From Candidatus Omnitrophota bacterium (GTDB lineage Bacteria; Ratteibacteria; UBA8468; B48-G9; JAFGKM01), in contig JAMWBY010000060.1 of NCBI GenBank assembly GCA_023818745.1, forward strand, positions 1 through 8,490: a stretch of 8,490 nt of DNA, given 5' to 3'. The first letter of the stretch is position 1; each line of letters starts with the position of its first letter. Position numbers and translations under genes: made by a program. Positions 1 through 7,548 of this stretch are shown here, piece after piece. The notes beneath the pieces are model-generated. The model was not told the DNA's origin. It made no database searches and saw only the letters and a program-made list of their open reading frames with translations.

Positions 1-98
1 TTGTAGTAATTTTTGTTTTACTTATTTTTTCAGGTATTATTCCTTATTTGGTTTTTGCTGGAACACTGATTTACTTAATAAAAAAGTTGAAAATTTAA
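1..98 (+). CDS. C-terminal end of an unidentified membrane protein (partial)
   Basis: In the frame starting at base 3, an open frame enters from the left edge and runs 31 codons to a TAA at 96-98. The peptide is almost entirely hydrophobic (about VVIFVLLIFSGIIPYLVF, then GTLIYLI) and ends in a short basic tail, KKLKI. This is the look of one long or two short C-terminal transmembrane segments with a positively charged, probably cytoplasmic, end. The other two forward frames are less convincing: one stops at the second codon and the other gives a less hydrophobic peptide. The gene lies 31 nt upstream of the GspC-like gene on the same strand, so the two may be co-transcribed. The family cannot be recognised from so short a tail. 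Similar hydrophobic-plus-basic tails occur in many membrane proteins, so no function is assigned. Confidence 0.6.
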   Translation, partial: VVIFVLLIFSGIIPYLVFAGTLIYLIKKLKI

Positions 99-129
99 AA
101 AATTTTTTTGAAAATTAAAAATATAAAAA

Positions 130-930
130 ATGAAAAAGAAAGCTTTAATATTGAGTGTTTTTATCTTTTCAAATTATCTTTTGCCCAGTTCAATAATTTT
201 AAAGAGGAATATTTTTACAGCACCTCCTCCACCTCCAAAAGTTGAAACTCAAACTATTTTAAAACCACCACCTCTTCCACCTCTTGAATCACTTATAGAA
301 ATTGTTGGTATTATATATTTTACAGAAGGAGAATCATTTGTAATTATTAAAAATAAAAGGAGAGGTGATGAGGATATATATAAAACAGATGATATTATAG
401 AAAAGGCCAGAATAGTAAAGATAGAGATTGATAAGGTCTTTTTTGAATATGATGATAAAAATGTTTGTTTAACAATAGAAAAATCTTCTCCGGATGCATC
501 AGTTATAAGTGTATCAAGTTCAAAAACTTATGAAGGAGGAACTCGTTTTTCTCCAAGAGTTTCAACAACTTCATTAAGTGAAACTACAAATCAGTTAACC
601 CCAACTACTTTCAATATAGATTTTAATCGTGTAATTACTGAACTTGAAAGTGATAGAAGTTTAATTGAAAAAGTTAATGTTATACCTAATATAAGTGATA
701 GAGGAATAGAGGGTTTTAGAGTTTTAAATCTTCCTGAAGGAAGTATTCCATATCAATATGGGTTAAGAAATGGAGATATTATAAGAAGTGTAAATGGAAT
801 TGTTATTGATAGCATTGCAACTGGATTTAGAATATATAATCAAATAAAAAATTCAAATATTAATACTGTAAATGTTGAAATTATAAGAGATGGGAAACCC
901 ATAAATTATACATTTCAGTTAAATAGATAA
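130..930 (+). CDS. gspC: Type II secretion system protein GspC-like (HR domain + PDZ domain)
   Basis: GspC is the inner-membrane protein of type II secretion that reaches across the periplasm to the outer-membrane secretin GspD and helps select cargo. The 266 residues read in the family order: one N-terminal hydrophobic anchor (about 5-24); an RNIF motif (26-29) like the RNLF of many GspC proteins; a Pro-rich linker (31-51, with PPPPP); a homology-region beta domain (about 54-117) with VGIIYF, IYKTDDII and KVFFEYDD; a Ser/Thr-rich linker (about 119-160); and a C-terminal PDZ domain (about 188-266) with EGFRVLNLPEGSIP, GLRNGDIIRSVNG and IIRDGKPINY. The start is fixed, because an in-frame TAA at 124-126 leaves ATG 130 as the first start codon. 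No clear Shine-Dalgarno precedes it. No gspD or gspE follows, so the rest of the machine must lie elsewhere or upstream. The domain call is strong; the role as a working T2SS part is inferred. A stand-alone PDZ adaptor is the alternative. Confidence 0.82.
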   Translation: MKKKALILSVFIFSNYLLPSSIILKRNIFTAPPPPPKVETQTILKPPPLPPLESLIEIVGIIYFTEGESFVIIKNKRRGDEDIYKTDDIIEKARIVKIEIDKVFFEYDDKNVCLTIEKSSPDASVISVSSSKTYEGGTRFSPRVSTTSLSETTNQLTPTTFNIDFNRVITELESDRSLIEKVNVIPNISDRGIEGFRVLNLPEGSIPYQYGLRNGDIIRSVNGIVIDSIATGFRIYNQIKNSNINTVNVEIIRDGKPINYTFQLNR

Positions 931-953
931 AAATTCCAGTTTTTAACATATCC

Positions 954-970
954 TGAATCTTTCTGATTCA
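954..970. repeat. Short inverted repeat in the gap before the TPR gene
   Basis: A perfect 6-bp inverted repeat, TGAATC / GATTCA, is separated by the 5-nt spacer TTTCT in the 95-nt gap after the gspC-like stop. It is not followed by a T run, so it does not look like an intrinsic terminator on the + strand. It lies about 27 nt upstream of a TATAAT box, so it could be an operator half-site pair or a weak hairpin. A 6-bp match can arise by chance in sequence this AT-rich. Confidence 0.25.
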
Positions 971-973
971 AAA

Positions 974-1002
974 TGGAATAATCTGTGTTTAATAGGTATA
1001 AT
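974..1002 (+). promoter_or_regulatory. Possible sigma70-type promoter for the four-gene operon
   Basis: An exact TATAAT lies at 997-1002. Seventeen bases upstream, TGGAAT (974-979) is only a weak match to TTGACA (3 of 6). Transcription would start near 1009, giving a leader of under 20 nt that just includes the Shine-Dalgarno site. It is the best candidate in the gap, but TATAAT is expected often at this base composition, and the gene could instead be read through from gspC. Confidence 0.3.
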
Positions 1003-1006
1003 ATTC

Positions 1007-1014
1007 AAAAGGAG
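1007..1014 (+). promoter_or_regulatory. Shine-Dalgarno site for the TPR gene
   Basis: AAAAGGAG ends 11 nt before ATG 1026. It is the only good ribosome-binding site near this start and supports ATG 1026, whose product begins directly with a typical signal peptide. The TTG at 1021 is out of frame and is not a competing start. Confidence 0.65.
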
Positions 1015-1025
1015 TATTTATTGAT

Positions 1026-3305
1026 ATGAAAAGATATTGTTTTCTAATTTTCTTATTTGCCTTTTTTATTATTTTAAATTTACAATCTCAAGAAAAAATA
1101 AATCTTCAAAATGTAAGAAATGAATTTAGAAGAAAAAATTTTCAGGCGGTTATCAGAATACTTGAAGGAGAAAAAATAAAAGAAAATCCAGAACTTTTAT
1201 ATTATCTTGGGATTTCCCATTATAATATAAAAAATTACGAAAAAGCAAAAAATTATATTGAGGATTTAATATTTAAAACAGAAATTGAAGAGCCATATAT
1301 TTTAAACGAAAGCTTAAGAGCGATTTTTGATATTTACAGACAAAATAGAAATTTTGATGATATTATTAAAATTGGAGAATATGTTTTAAAAAAAATAGAA
1401 AACAAACAGAAATTTTCTTCTTCCATTCCAATTATAAAAAATAATCTTTCTTTTGCTTATAGAGAAATTGGAAATATTTATTTAAGAAACAGAAATTTTA
1501 ATGATGCAATTTCTAACTTACTTACTTCCCTTAATTACAATCCAGATGATTTAAAAACAAAAAATCTTCTTGGAGAGGCATATTATAGCACTGAAAATTA
1601 TGAGAAGGCGAAAGAGATGTTTATTGATGTTATAAAAAATGAAAAAAATAACTTCTGGATATTAATTCCTTCAATTGCTTATTATAGAGAAATGTCAGAA
1701 CAACAGGAGAGGGAAAAACTTTTAACATTTTTACAGGAAAATCATCTCTCATACAAAATTTTTAAAAGTTTTGAGATGTTTTCTACTGGAAATTATGAAG
1801 AAGGATTAAAAATTTTAAAAGAAGAAGAGATAAAAAAGAATACAAATGGTGATATAACCTTTAATATAATAAGCAGAATCTTTCCTTGTGATTTTTCCTC
1901 TTATAGAGTTTATTTAAATTTTATTAAATTTTTTCCTGAATCTACAAGAAATACAAGTATAATAATGAGTTTGTTCAGAGCAATTACAGATGAAGGAGAA
2001 CAAAATTTATTTGTGACTGACTTTGAAAATATTATTGATGAAATTGCAAAGGATGAAAAGAAAAAAGATATTATTGTAAATTTTTATATGAATATAATAG
2101 AAGGAAAATTTGAAAGAAAATTGAGTTCAATAGATGACTATATTGAAAAAATTAAAGAGTATGAAAAACTTATTGAAAAGTATCCAGAAAGTAAGTATAA
2201 AGAGGAGATTCTTAAAAGAATAGGTGATTTATATTCCAAAATTGACGAATATGATAAAGTTAAAGAAATCTATAAAAAAATAGCAGAAGAATTTAAAAAA
2301 GAGGAATATAATTTAAAAATTGCAGAAAGTTATTTTAAAGAAGGCGATTTAGAAAAAGCAGAAGAGATAGTTAATAATTTCCTTTTGAAAGATAAAAATA
2401 ATCATAGAGCAAAACTTCTTCTTTCTAAAATATATATTGAAAAAAGAGAACTGGATAAGGCGATGGAAATTATTTATGATATTGTAAAAAATTCAAAAGA
2501 TAGGGATATTTTAAGAGAGATTGAAAATTTAAAAAGTAATATATTTGAAGCAAGAGAAATTTTAGAAGAAGGAATCCTTGTGTTTTTAAGAAGATTTGAT
2601 AATTACTCAACAAGATTAGTTCCACCTGATGAAATTTTATTTTTAAATCAGCAGTCAAAAGAAATTGAATTTTACCCGTTTTCAGAGCAAAGGCAGGAAA
2701 CAGAATTTAAATTGAAATATAAAATAGATCAAGTCAATTCTTTAACTCAGCCATATGTGATGATAAGCAATCAAGATGGTAAATATTTTTATTTGTGGGA
2801 AGATAAGGTTGTTTTAGATAAAAATAAATATAGACAGAAAAATATTTATAAGGTCTTTTATCCTGTTAAAGAGATTGCGTCTTATGATTTTAAGTTTAAT
2901 GGGAATGTAGAAGTTGTTGATAATAATTACATTTTAAATTTAAATTTTACTTTTTTTGAAGATAATTGGGAATTGATTGTGAAAAACTACAGAAATTATG
3001 GAGAATTATTACAAATAGAACCTTTACCAGAAATTCAGGATAGGAATTTAATTGTCTGGCATATTAAAAATAAAAGTTTAAATATAAAAATTTTTTATAG
3101 GGAGAATAAAAATCTGATTTATTATTTTCCTGAAATTGAAATAAGAAAAAAATCTGTTACAGAAAAACAATTCCAACCTGAAAGTAAAGAAATAATAATT
3201 GATAATTTTGAGTTAAAAATTGAAAACTTTGTTCCTTCTTTTGTAAAATTAATTGAAGAATATATAAAAATTTACAATTTCAGTGAAAGAATATATAGAA
3301 AATGA
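1026..3305 (+). CDS. Secreted tetratricopeptide-repeat protein with a beta-rich C-terminal region
   Basis: The 759-residue product starts with a signal peptide or anchor (basic MKRY, hydrophobic core about 5-18, then a possible cleavage near SQ 21-22), so it should be periplasmic or surface-exposed. There is no lipobox cysteine; Cys5 is too early. TPR-like helix pairs follow. Recognisable units lie near 56-86 (YYLGISHYNIKNYEKAK), 141-170, 174-206 (LLGEAYYSTENYEKAKEMF), 373-424 (a YEKLIEKYPESKYKEE pattern as in YbgF/BamD-type TPRs), 427-456 and 459-488. Residues 207-370 are helical but diverged. From about 520 to 715 the character changes to beta-strand-rich with many aromatics (YFYLWEDKVV, YILNLNFTFFEDNWELIV), and I do not recognise that part. 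TPR proteins act as assembly scaffolds, and the partners are probably the proteins encoded next door. The last four bases, ATGA, overlap the glycoside hydrolase start, implying translational coupling. Secretion and TPR content are well supported; the role is unknown. Confidence 0.85.
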   Translation: MKRYCFLIFLFAFFIILNLQSQEKINLQNVRNEFRRKNFQAVIRILEGEKIKENPELLYYLGISHYNIKNYEKAKNYIEDLIFKTEIEEPYILNESLRAIFDIYRQNRNFDDIIKIGEYVLKKIENKQKFSSSIPIIKNNLSFAYREIGNIYLRNRNFNDAISNLLTSLNYNPDDLKTKNLLGEAYYSTENYEKAKEMFIDVIKNEKNNFWILIPSIAYYREMSEQQEREKLLTFLQENHLSYKIFKSFEMFSTGNYEEGLKILKEEEIKKNTNGDITFNIISRIFPCDFSSYRVYLNFIKFFPESTRNTSIIMSLFRAITDEGEQNLFVTDFENIIDEIAKDEKKKDIIVNFYMNIIEGKFERKLSSIDDYIEKIKEYEKLIEKYPESKYKEEILKRIGDLYSKIDEYDKVKEIYKKIAEEFKKEEYNLKIAESYFKEGDLEKAEEIVNNFLLKDKNNHRAKLLLSKIYIEKRELDKAMEIIYDIVKNSKDRDILREIENLKSNIFEAREILEEGILVFLRRFDNYSTRLVPPDEILFLNQQSKEIEFYPFSEQRQETEFKLKYKIDQVNSLTQPYVMISNQDGKYFYLWEDKVVLDKNKYRQKNIYKVFYPVKEIASYDFKFNGNVEVVDNNYILNLNFTFFEDNWELIVKNYRNYGELLQIEPLPEIQDRNLIVWHIKNKSLNIKIFYRENKNLIYYFPEIEIRKKSVTEKQFQPESKEIIIDNFELKIENFVPSFVKLIEEYIKIYNFSERIYRK

Positions 3306-5539
3306 AAAAATTTATTTTTTTATTTGTTTTTTTAATTTATAATTTGCTTTTTTCAGAAATTATATTTGATTTTGAATTGAGCACTGAAGGTTGGAAATCT
3401 GAAGATAAAAATACAGAAATTTTTTATACAACAAGATATTCAAGCAGTGGAAATTACTCTTTATGCGCAAAGGTTAATAATTCAAAGGAATTAAGGATTT
3501 TTTATGATGGAATTCTGGATTTTAAATATTCAGATTACCTTTCATTTAAAATTTACATACCTGAAGAAGGTGGAATTGATTGTGAATTTATGTGTTATAT
3601 AAAGGATGATGAATGGAACTGGTTTGAAACAGGAAAGTTTAAGATAAAAAGAGGGGAGGAAAAAACGATAATTTTAAATTTAATGGAAAATACTGATTTT
3701 TGGCAACCTGTTTCACACCTTAAAGTTTTTGATGCTTATGTAAAGGAGAATATCAAAGAATTTGGAATTATAATTTGGTTTCCATATAATTATAGCGGAA
3801 GAGTTTATTTTGATCGTTTTGAAACTTCAAAAGAAATTAAAAAGGATAAATTTTATATTTATAACTTCAGAGAAAACTCAAAAAGAATTGGGAAATATGA
3901 AAAATTTGAAATTACTTTTGAAATTCCTGTTATTTACGAAAATCCATTCAATCCAGATTTAAAAATTAAAGGTGTTTTTGTTGCACCATCAGGTAAAGTT
4001 TTAGAAGTTCCTGCATTTTTTTACCATGATTATTTAAGGACTATTTATGAGGATGGAGAAAAGTTAATTCCTTATGGTAAGAGTGAGTGGAAAATAAGAT
4101 TTACTCCTGAAGAAGTCGGTATCTATAAATATAAACTTGAAATGTCAAATGAAGAAAAAAGAGTTGAAATAAATATAGGTAATTTTGAAGTTTTTGAGAG
4201 TGATAAAAATGGATTTGTTAACTGGGATAAAAAAGATAAAAACTATCTTTCATTTTCAAATGGTAAGTTTTTTTATCCAATAGGTTATACATTAAGGTCT
4301 CCTGATGATGAAAGAGAGCCATATAAATATGAATTTAAATACAAGAAAGGTCTTGGAACTTATGCTTATGATAAATATTTAAAGAAAATGGCTGAAAATA
4401 AAGGAAATTACATAAGAATGTGGATGAGTCCATGGTGGGTAGGTATTGAATGGAATAGTAATTATGGAGTTCATTACAAAAATCTCGGAAAATATAGTTT
4501 AGAAAATGCATGGAAACTTGATTATGTTTTAGACATTGCAGAAAAATATGGAATTTATATTGACCTTACTTTAATAAATCATGGACAATTTAGTATCCAT
4601 CCTGATGCAGAGTGGTGGGACAATCCTTATAATGAGATAAATGGTGGCTTTTTAAAATCACCTGATGAATTTTTTGTTAATGAAAGGGCGATTGAATATT
4701 TTAAAAAAAGATTAGAATACATTGTTTCAAGGTGGAGTTATTCTTCAAGTATTGCTTTCTGGGAATTATGGAATGAAGTCGATTTAACGGGCTATTATGA
4801 TTCAGGAAAAGTGAGATACTGGCATAAAAAAATATATCCATTTTTAAAGGAAATAGACCCTTATAAAAGATCAATTACAACTCATTATTGTAGAAGACCA
4901 GATGACCCGATGGTTTGGATAATTCCTGAACTTGAATCACTTGTTGGTAATGCATATGATAATAGAGTGATTTATAGTATAAGAGATTATTATGAAAAAA
5001 GGAAATTTTATGGAAAACCAATGATGATAAATGAATTTGGCGTCGGTAAAAATAGAAATTACCTTGAAGATAACTTACATGGAGGAATCTGGGCTTCTTC
5101 AATGACTCCTATGTTTGGAGTTGCTTTATTCTGGTGGTGGCCCTTTATTGATTATTTTGACCTTTATTATCATTACAAATCTCTTGCAAAATTCTGGGAA
5201 AATGAAGATAGAAGGGGAAAATTTTTGCAACTTTCAGATGGAAAAATTAAAGGTAAAAATGTTGATTTTATAGGAATCCAGAACGATGAGGAAGGATATT
5301 TCTGGATATTTGATGAAAAAATTTTTAATAGTAGTTTAAAAAGAATTAATTCTGTAAGAATTGAAAATGTTATGCTTGAATTAAAAAATTTCAAAAATGG
5401 TCTTTATCAAGTTGAGTTCTGGGATACATATAAAGGTGAAATAGTAGAAAAAATAAGTATTGAAAATGTTAAAAATTTAGTAATACCAGTTATTCCTTTT
5501 GAAAAAGATATTGCTTTGAAAGTTAAAAAGATAAAATGA
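3302..5539 (+). CDS. Secreted multidomain glycoside hydrolase (clan GH-A-like, with DUF5060-like domain)
   Basis: The 745-residue product probably hydrolyses a polysaccharide outside the cytoplasm. Domains in order: signal peptide (1-18, MKKFIFLFVFLIYNLLFS); a beta-jelly-roll binding-like module (about 20-173) that opens IFDFELSTEGW and closes GRVYFDRFE; an Ig-like domain resembling DUF5060 (about 186-298), with YENPFNPDLKIKGVFVAPSG and WKIRFTPEEVGIYKYKLEM; a TIM-barrel catalytic domain (about 310-640); and a C-terminal beta domain (about 650-745) like those that often close such enzymes. Barrel landmarks are RMWMSPWW (Arg372), INHGQF (His427), FWELWNEVD (Glu492, candidate acid/base) and MMINEFGVG (Glu578, candidate nucleophile), the two-glutamate pattern of retaining clan GH-A enzymes. 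Active-site aromatics include WWW 611-613. The family (GH5-like or another) and the substrate cannot be fixed by eye. Its ATG overlaps the upstream stop as ATGA with no strong Shine-Dalgarno, and it overlaps the next gene in the same way. Confidence 0.87.
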   Translation: MKKFIFLFVFLIYNLLFSEIIFDFELSTEGWKSEDKNTEIFYTTRYSSSGNYSLCAKVNNSKELRIFYDGILDFKYSDYLSFKIYIPEEGGIDCEFMCYIKDDEWNWFETGKFKIKRGEEKTIILNLMENTDFWQPVSHLKVFDAYVKENIKEFGIIIWFPYNYSGRVYFDRFETSKEIKKDKFYIYNFRENSKRIGKYEKFEITFEIPVIYENPFNPDLKIKGVFVAPSGKVLEVPAFFYHDYLRTIYEDGEKLIPYGKSEWKIRFTPEEVGIYKYKLEMSNEEKRVEINIGNFEVFESDKNGFVNWDKKDKNYLSFSNGKFFYPIGYTLRSPDDEREPYKYEFKYKKGLGTYAYDKYLKKMAENKGNYIRMWMSPWWVGIEWNSNYGVHYKNLGKYSLENAWKLDYVLDIAEKYGIYIDLTLINHGQFSIHPDAEWWDNPYNEINGGFLKSPDEFFVNERAIEYFKKRLEYIVSRWSYSSSIAFWELWNEVDLTGYYDSGKVRYWHKKIYPFLKEIDPYKRSITTHYCRRPDDPMVWIIPELESLVGNAYDNRVIYSIRDYYEKRKFYGKPMMINEFGVGKNRNYLEDNLHGGIWASSMTPMFGVALFWWWPFIDYFDLYYHYKSLAKFWENEDRRGKFLQLSDGKIKGKNVDFIGIQNDEEGYFWIFDEKIFNSSLKRINSVRIENVMLELKNFKNGLYQVEFWDTYKGEIVEKISIENVKNLVIPVIPFEKDIALKVKKIK

Positions 5540-7548
5540 GAAAATTATTTTTATTTTTTCTTATTTTTAAAATTTTTCTTTTTTCATATGATTATCAGTA
5601 TTCTCTTGATATTTCATATGCAAATAAAGAACTTCTTGAAGTAATTAAAAAGGGGTATTTTAAATTCATATCAGGAAAAACAAAAGTTAACGATATTAAA
5701 ATTATTGATGAAAACAATAATGAATGTGAAATTTTAGGGGTTAATTATTTAAAAAATGAAATAGAAGTTCTTTTTAAACCTTCAGATAATTTAAATTATA
5801 AAGTTTATTTAGGATACAAGGAAAAAAGTTCATATAAAAATTTTAAAAAAGGACAAATACTTATTGATGATTATTTACCTCCAAATGCAATTAAATCAGG
5901 GATATGGATATGGGAACAAAAATCGTTATCAGGTATTTATTCTCATACAAATAAAGATGGTTTTTCTTTTCACAGAGCAAATTTTGCAAAACAGTTTCCG
6001 ATAGTTTCAGATGATAAAATTGTTGGTTTTGTTTATATAGAGGAGGGAAAACCAATTAAGGAAATAATAGTAGAAGTTATTTCAAGATATAGAAAACATT
6101 ACTATTTTTCGTTTGGTGAGGATGAAATAAAAATTAAGGGTATAAGTAAAGAAAAATTAGGAGAACTTCCTGAAAAAGGTAAATGGGTAAAAATAGAAAT
6201 TCCACTTACAAAAATAAGAGAAAAAAATATTGAAGGACTTGGATTTTATAACGATAGTGGAAAAGTTTACTGGGATAGGTTTTCTATAAATGAAGTTCCA
6301 GTAGAATTTAAAATAAAAAAAGTGATAAATCTAAAAGATAGATATATTCCTTATTTCAATTATGAAGTTGAAGGTCCGTTTAAAATTAAAGATAAAAAAA
6401 TAACAATATTAAAACTTGATGGAAGCCCTTCTACATTAGAAGAATATTTATGGGAAATTGATGGAAAAATTTTTAACAATGAGAAATTTGAAATTATTAT
6501 TGAAAAAGATGAAAAAGAGATAGAGGTTAAATTAAAAAATAAGAAAGGTAAAGAAAGCGCAGAGTTCATTCATAAAATAAATCTTGGTATATATGAATTA
6601 AAAGATATAAATATAAACTTTGATATTTTACCTTTTGAAAATTTTGTTTATGAAAATGAGATAATTTACATACCTTTGAGAATTGAAAATATGTCAAACA
6701 TTCCTTTGGAGATTGAACTTAATTTTTTGAATGAAAAGAATAAAATTTCTCTTTTCCCGGGTAAAGATAATGGTAAAACTATAACAGTGCCTATAAATTT
6801 ATCTGGAAATGTTGAGTTTTTACTATTATTCAAAAATATAGAAATCGGAAGAAAGACAATTGTTCCTATCAGTCCTCTTGAAAAGGATTACCAGATAGAT
6901 GGTGTATTCTGCAAGAAAAATAATTCTTTTTTAGTTTTTAAAATACCTGAATATTTAAATTTACAAAAGAGTCAAAAAAATCCAAAAATATATATAATTG
7001 GTGACTATCCTGATTCTTTGCCAGAGATTTTTGAAGGGAAAAATATAAAGATAGAGTTTTTTAATTTGACTGAATATCAATATGTAAATTATCTTCTTTA
7101 TGAATTTAAATTTATCCAGGAAATCATAGAAAAAATTGAAGAAGATTCATATGTGGTCTTATTTCCATTTTTAAATTCACTTTTAAGAAGACATAAAATA
7201 GGACAGTGGAGTAAAGTTTATGAAGTAATTTTTTACATTTTAACATTAAAAACATCAAATATATTTATATTTTCTCCCTATCCCTCTTATCCTGAATTAA
7301 ATATCTTTTTACCTTACAGGAATAAATTGAAAGAGATTGCTGAAAAAAGAAATTTGAGATTTATTGACATTTATGATATTTTTGGCAAAATAAAAGATAG
7401 TGAAAGATATTTTAAAATTAATGATTATGTTTATAGAAACAAACCAGATAAACAAGGAACTTTAATAATTTTTGATTCACTTATGCAGTTAATTTCCGAA
7501 ACCAACTTAAAAGAAGGAATGAAAAATGGAAAAGCAAGTAGTTTTTGA
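5536..7548 (+). CDS. Secreted multidomain protein: binding-like module, PKD/Ig-like domains and degenerate SGNH-like C-terminus
   Basis: The 670-residue product starts with a signal peptide (1-17, MRKLFLFFLIFKIFLFS). Residues about 18-100 form a beta domain (NYKVYLGYKEKS at its end). Residues about 113-252 look like a jelly-roll module with YLPPNAIKSGIWIWE, SGIYSHTNKDGFSFHR, KHYYFSFGEDEI, LPEKGKWVKIEIPL and GKVYWDRFS, a pattern I associate with surface proteins of planctomycete-like bacteria. Residues about 256-350 are PKD-like (LDGSPSTLEEYLWEIDG), and about 355-445 Ig-like. The C-terminal part (about 483-660) follows the strand-helix order of SGNH/GDSL hydrolases: IYIIGDYPDS (485-494), VVLFPFLNSLL (540-550), NIFIFSPYPSYPE (575-587) and RFIDIYDIF (608-616). 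However, the GDS serine is Tyr491 and the usual DxxH is PDKQG (637-641), so it is probably not a normal esterase. It may bind glycan or a partner enzyme. Starts by ATGA overlap. Confidence 0.78.
   Translation: MRKLFLFFLIFKIFLFSYDYQYSLDISYANKELLEVIKKGYFKFISGKTKVNDIKIIDENNNECEILGVNYLKNEIEVLFKPSDNLNYKVYLGYKEKSSYKNFKKGQILIDDYLPPNAIKSGIWIWEQKSLSGIYSHTNKDGFSFHRANFAKQFPIVSDDKIVGFVYIEEGKPIKEIIVEVISRYRKHYYFSFGEDEIKIKGISKEKLGELPEKGKWVKIEIPLTKIREKNIEGLGFYNDSGKVYWDRFSINEVPVEFKIKKVINLKDRYIPYFNYEVEGPFKIKDKKITILKLDGSPSTLEEYLWEIDGKIFNNEKFEIIIEKDEKEIEVKLKNKKGKESAEFIHKINLGIYELKDININFDILPFENFVYENEIIYIPLRIENMSNIPLEIELNFLNEKNKISLFPGKDNGKTITVPINLSGNVEFLLLFKNIEIGRKTIVPISPLEKDYQIDGVFCKKNNSFLVFKIPEYLNLQKSQKNPKIYIIGDYPDSLPEIFEGKNIKIEFFNLTEYQYVNYLLYEFKFIQEIIEKIEEDSYVVLFPFLNSLLRRHKIGQWSKVYEVIFYILTLKTSNIFIFSPYPSYPELNIFLPYRNKLKEIAEKRNLRFIDIYDIFGKIKDSERYFKINDYVYRNKPDKQGTLIIFDSLMQLISETNLKEGMKNGKASSF
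7513..7518 (+). promoter_or_regulatory. Shine-Dalgarno site for the alpha/beta-hydrolase, inside the upstream gene
   Basis: GAAGGA, within AAGAAGGAAT, ends 7 nt before ATG 7526. This supports that start even though it lies 23 nt inside the preceding gene. Unlike the two ATGA-coupled starts upstream, this gene carries its own ribosome-binding site, so its translation rate can differ. Confidence 0.65.

Noticed and set aside
97..109. A6T7 tract as a terminator or origin element
   Set aside because: A single A/T palindrome in very AT-rich DNA, with no GC stem and no repeated boxes.
954..970. Intrinsic terminator after the gspC-like gene
   Set aside because: The stem is only 6 bp with low GC and no T run follows on either strand, so it was kept only as an inverted repeat.
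943..972. TTAACA (943-948) as a -35 box for the TPR gene
   Set aside because: It matches TTGACA at 5 of 6 positions, but no acceptable -10 box lies 16-18 nt downstream.
1026..1092. Lipoprotein signal on the TPR protein (Cys5)
   Set aside because: Cys5 lies before the hydrophobic core, not after it, and no L-x-x-C lipobox is present.
2470..2658. Open frame on the - strand inside the TPR gene
   Set aside because: It lies wholly inside a gene with clear coding features and a signal peptide. Its Leu/Phe-rich product mirrors the Lys/Glu-rich sense strand, and it has no recognisable domain.
4875..5394. Two - strand open frames inside the glycoside hydrolase gene (4875-5102 and 5173-5394)
   Set aside because: Both overlap the conserved barrel, one covering the catalytic Glu578 codon. 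Their products show no family features and are explained by the composition of the sense strand.
6360..6569. - strand open frame inside the multidomain secreted gene
   Set aside because: A Ser/Phe-rich product antisense to the PKD-like domain, with no domain and no independent signal.
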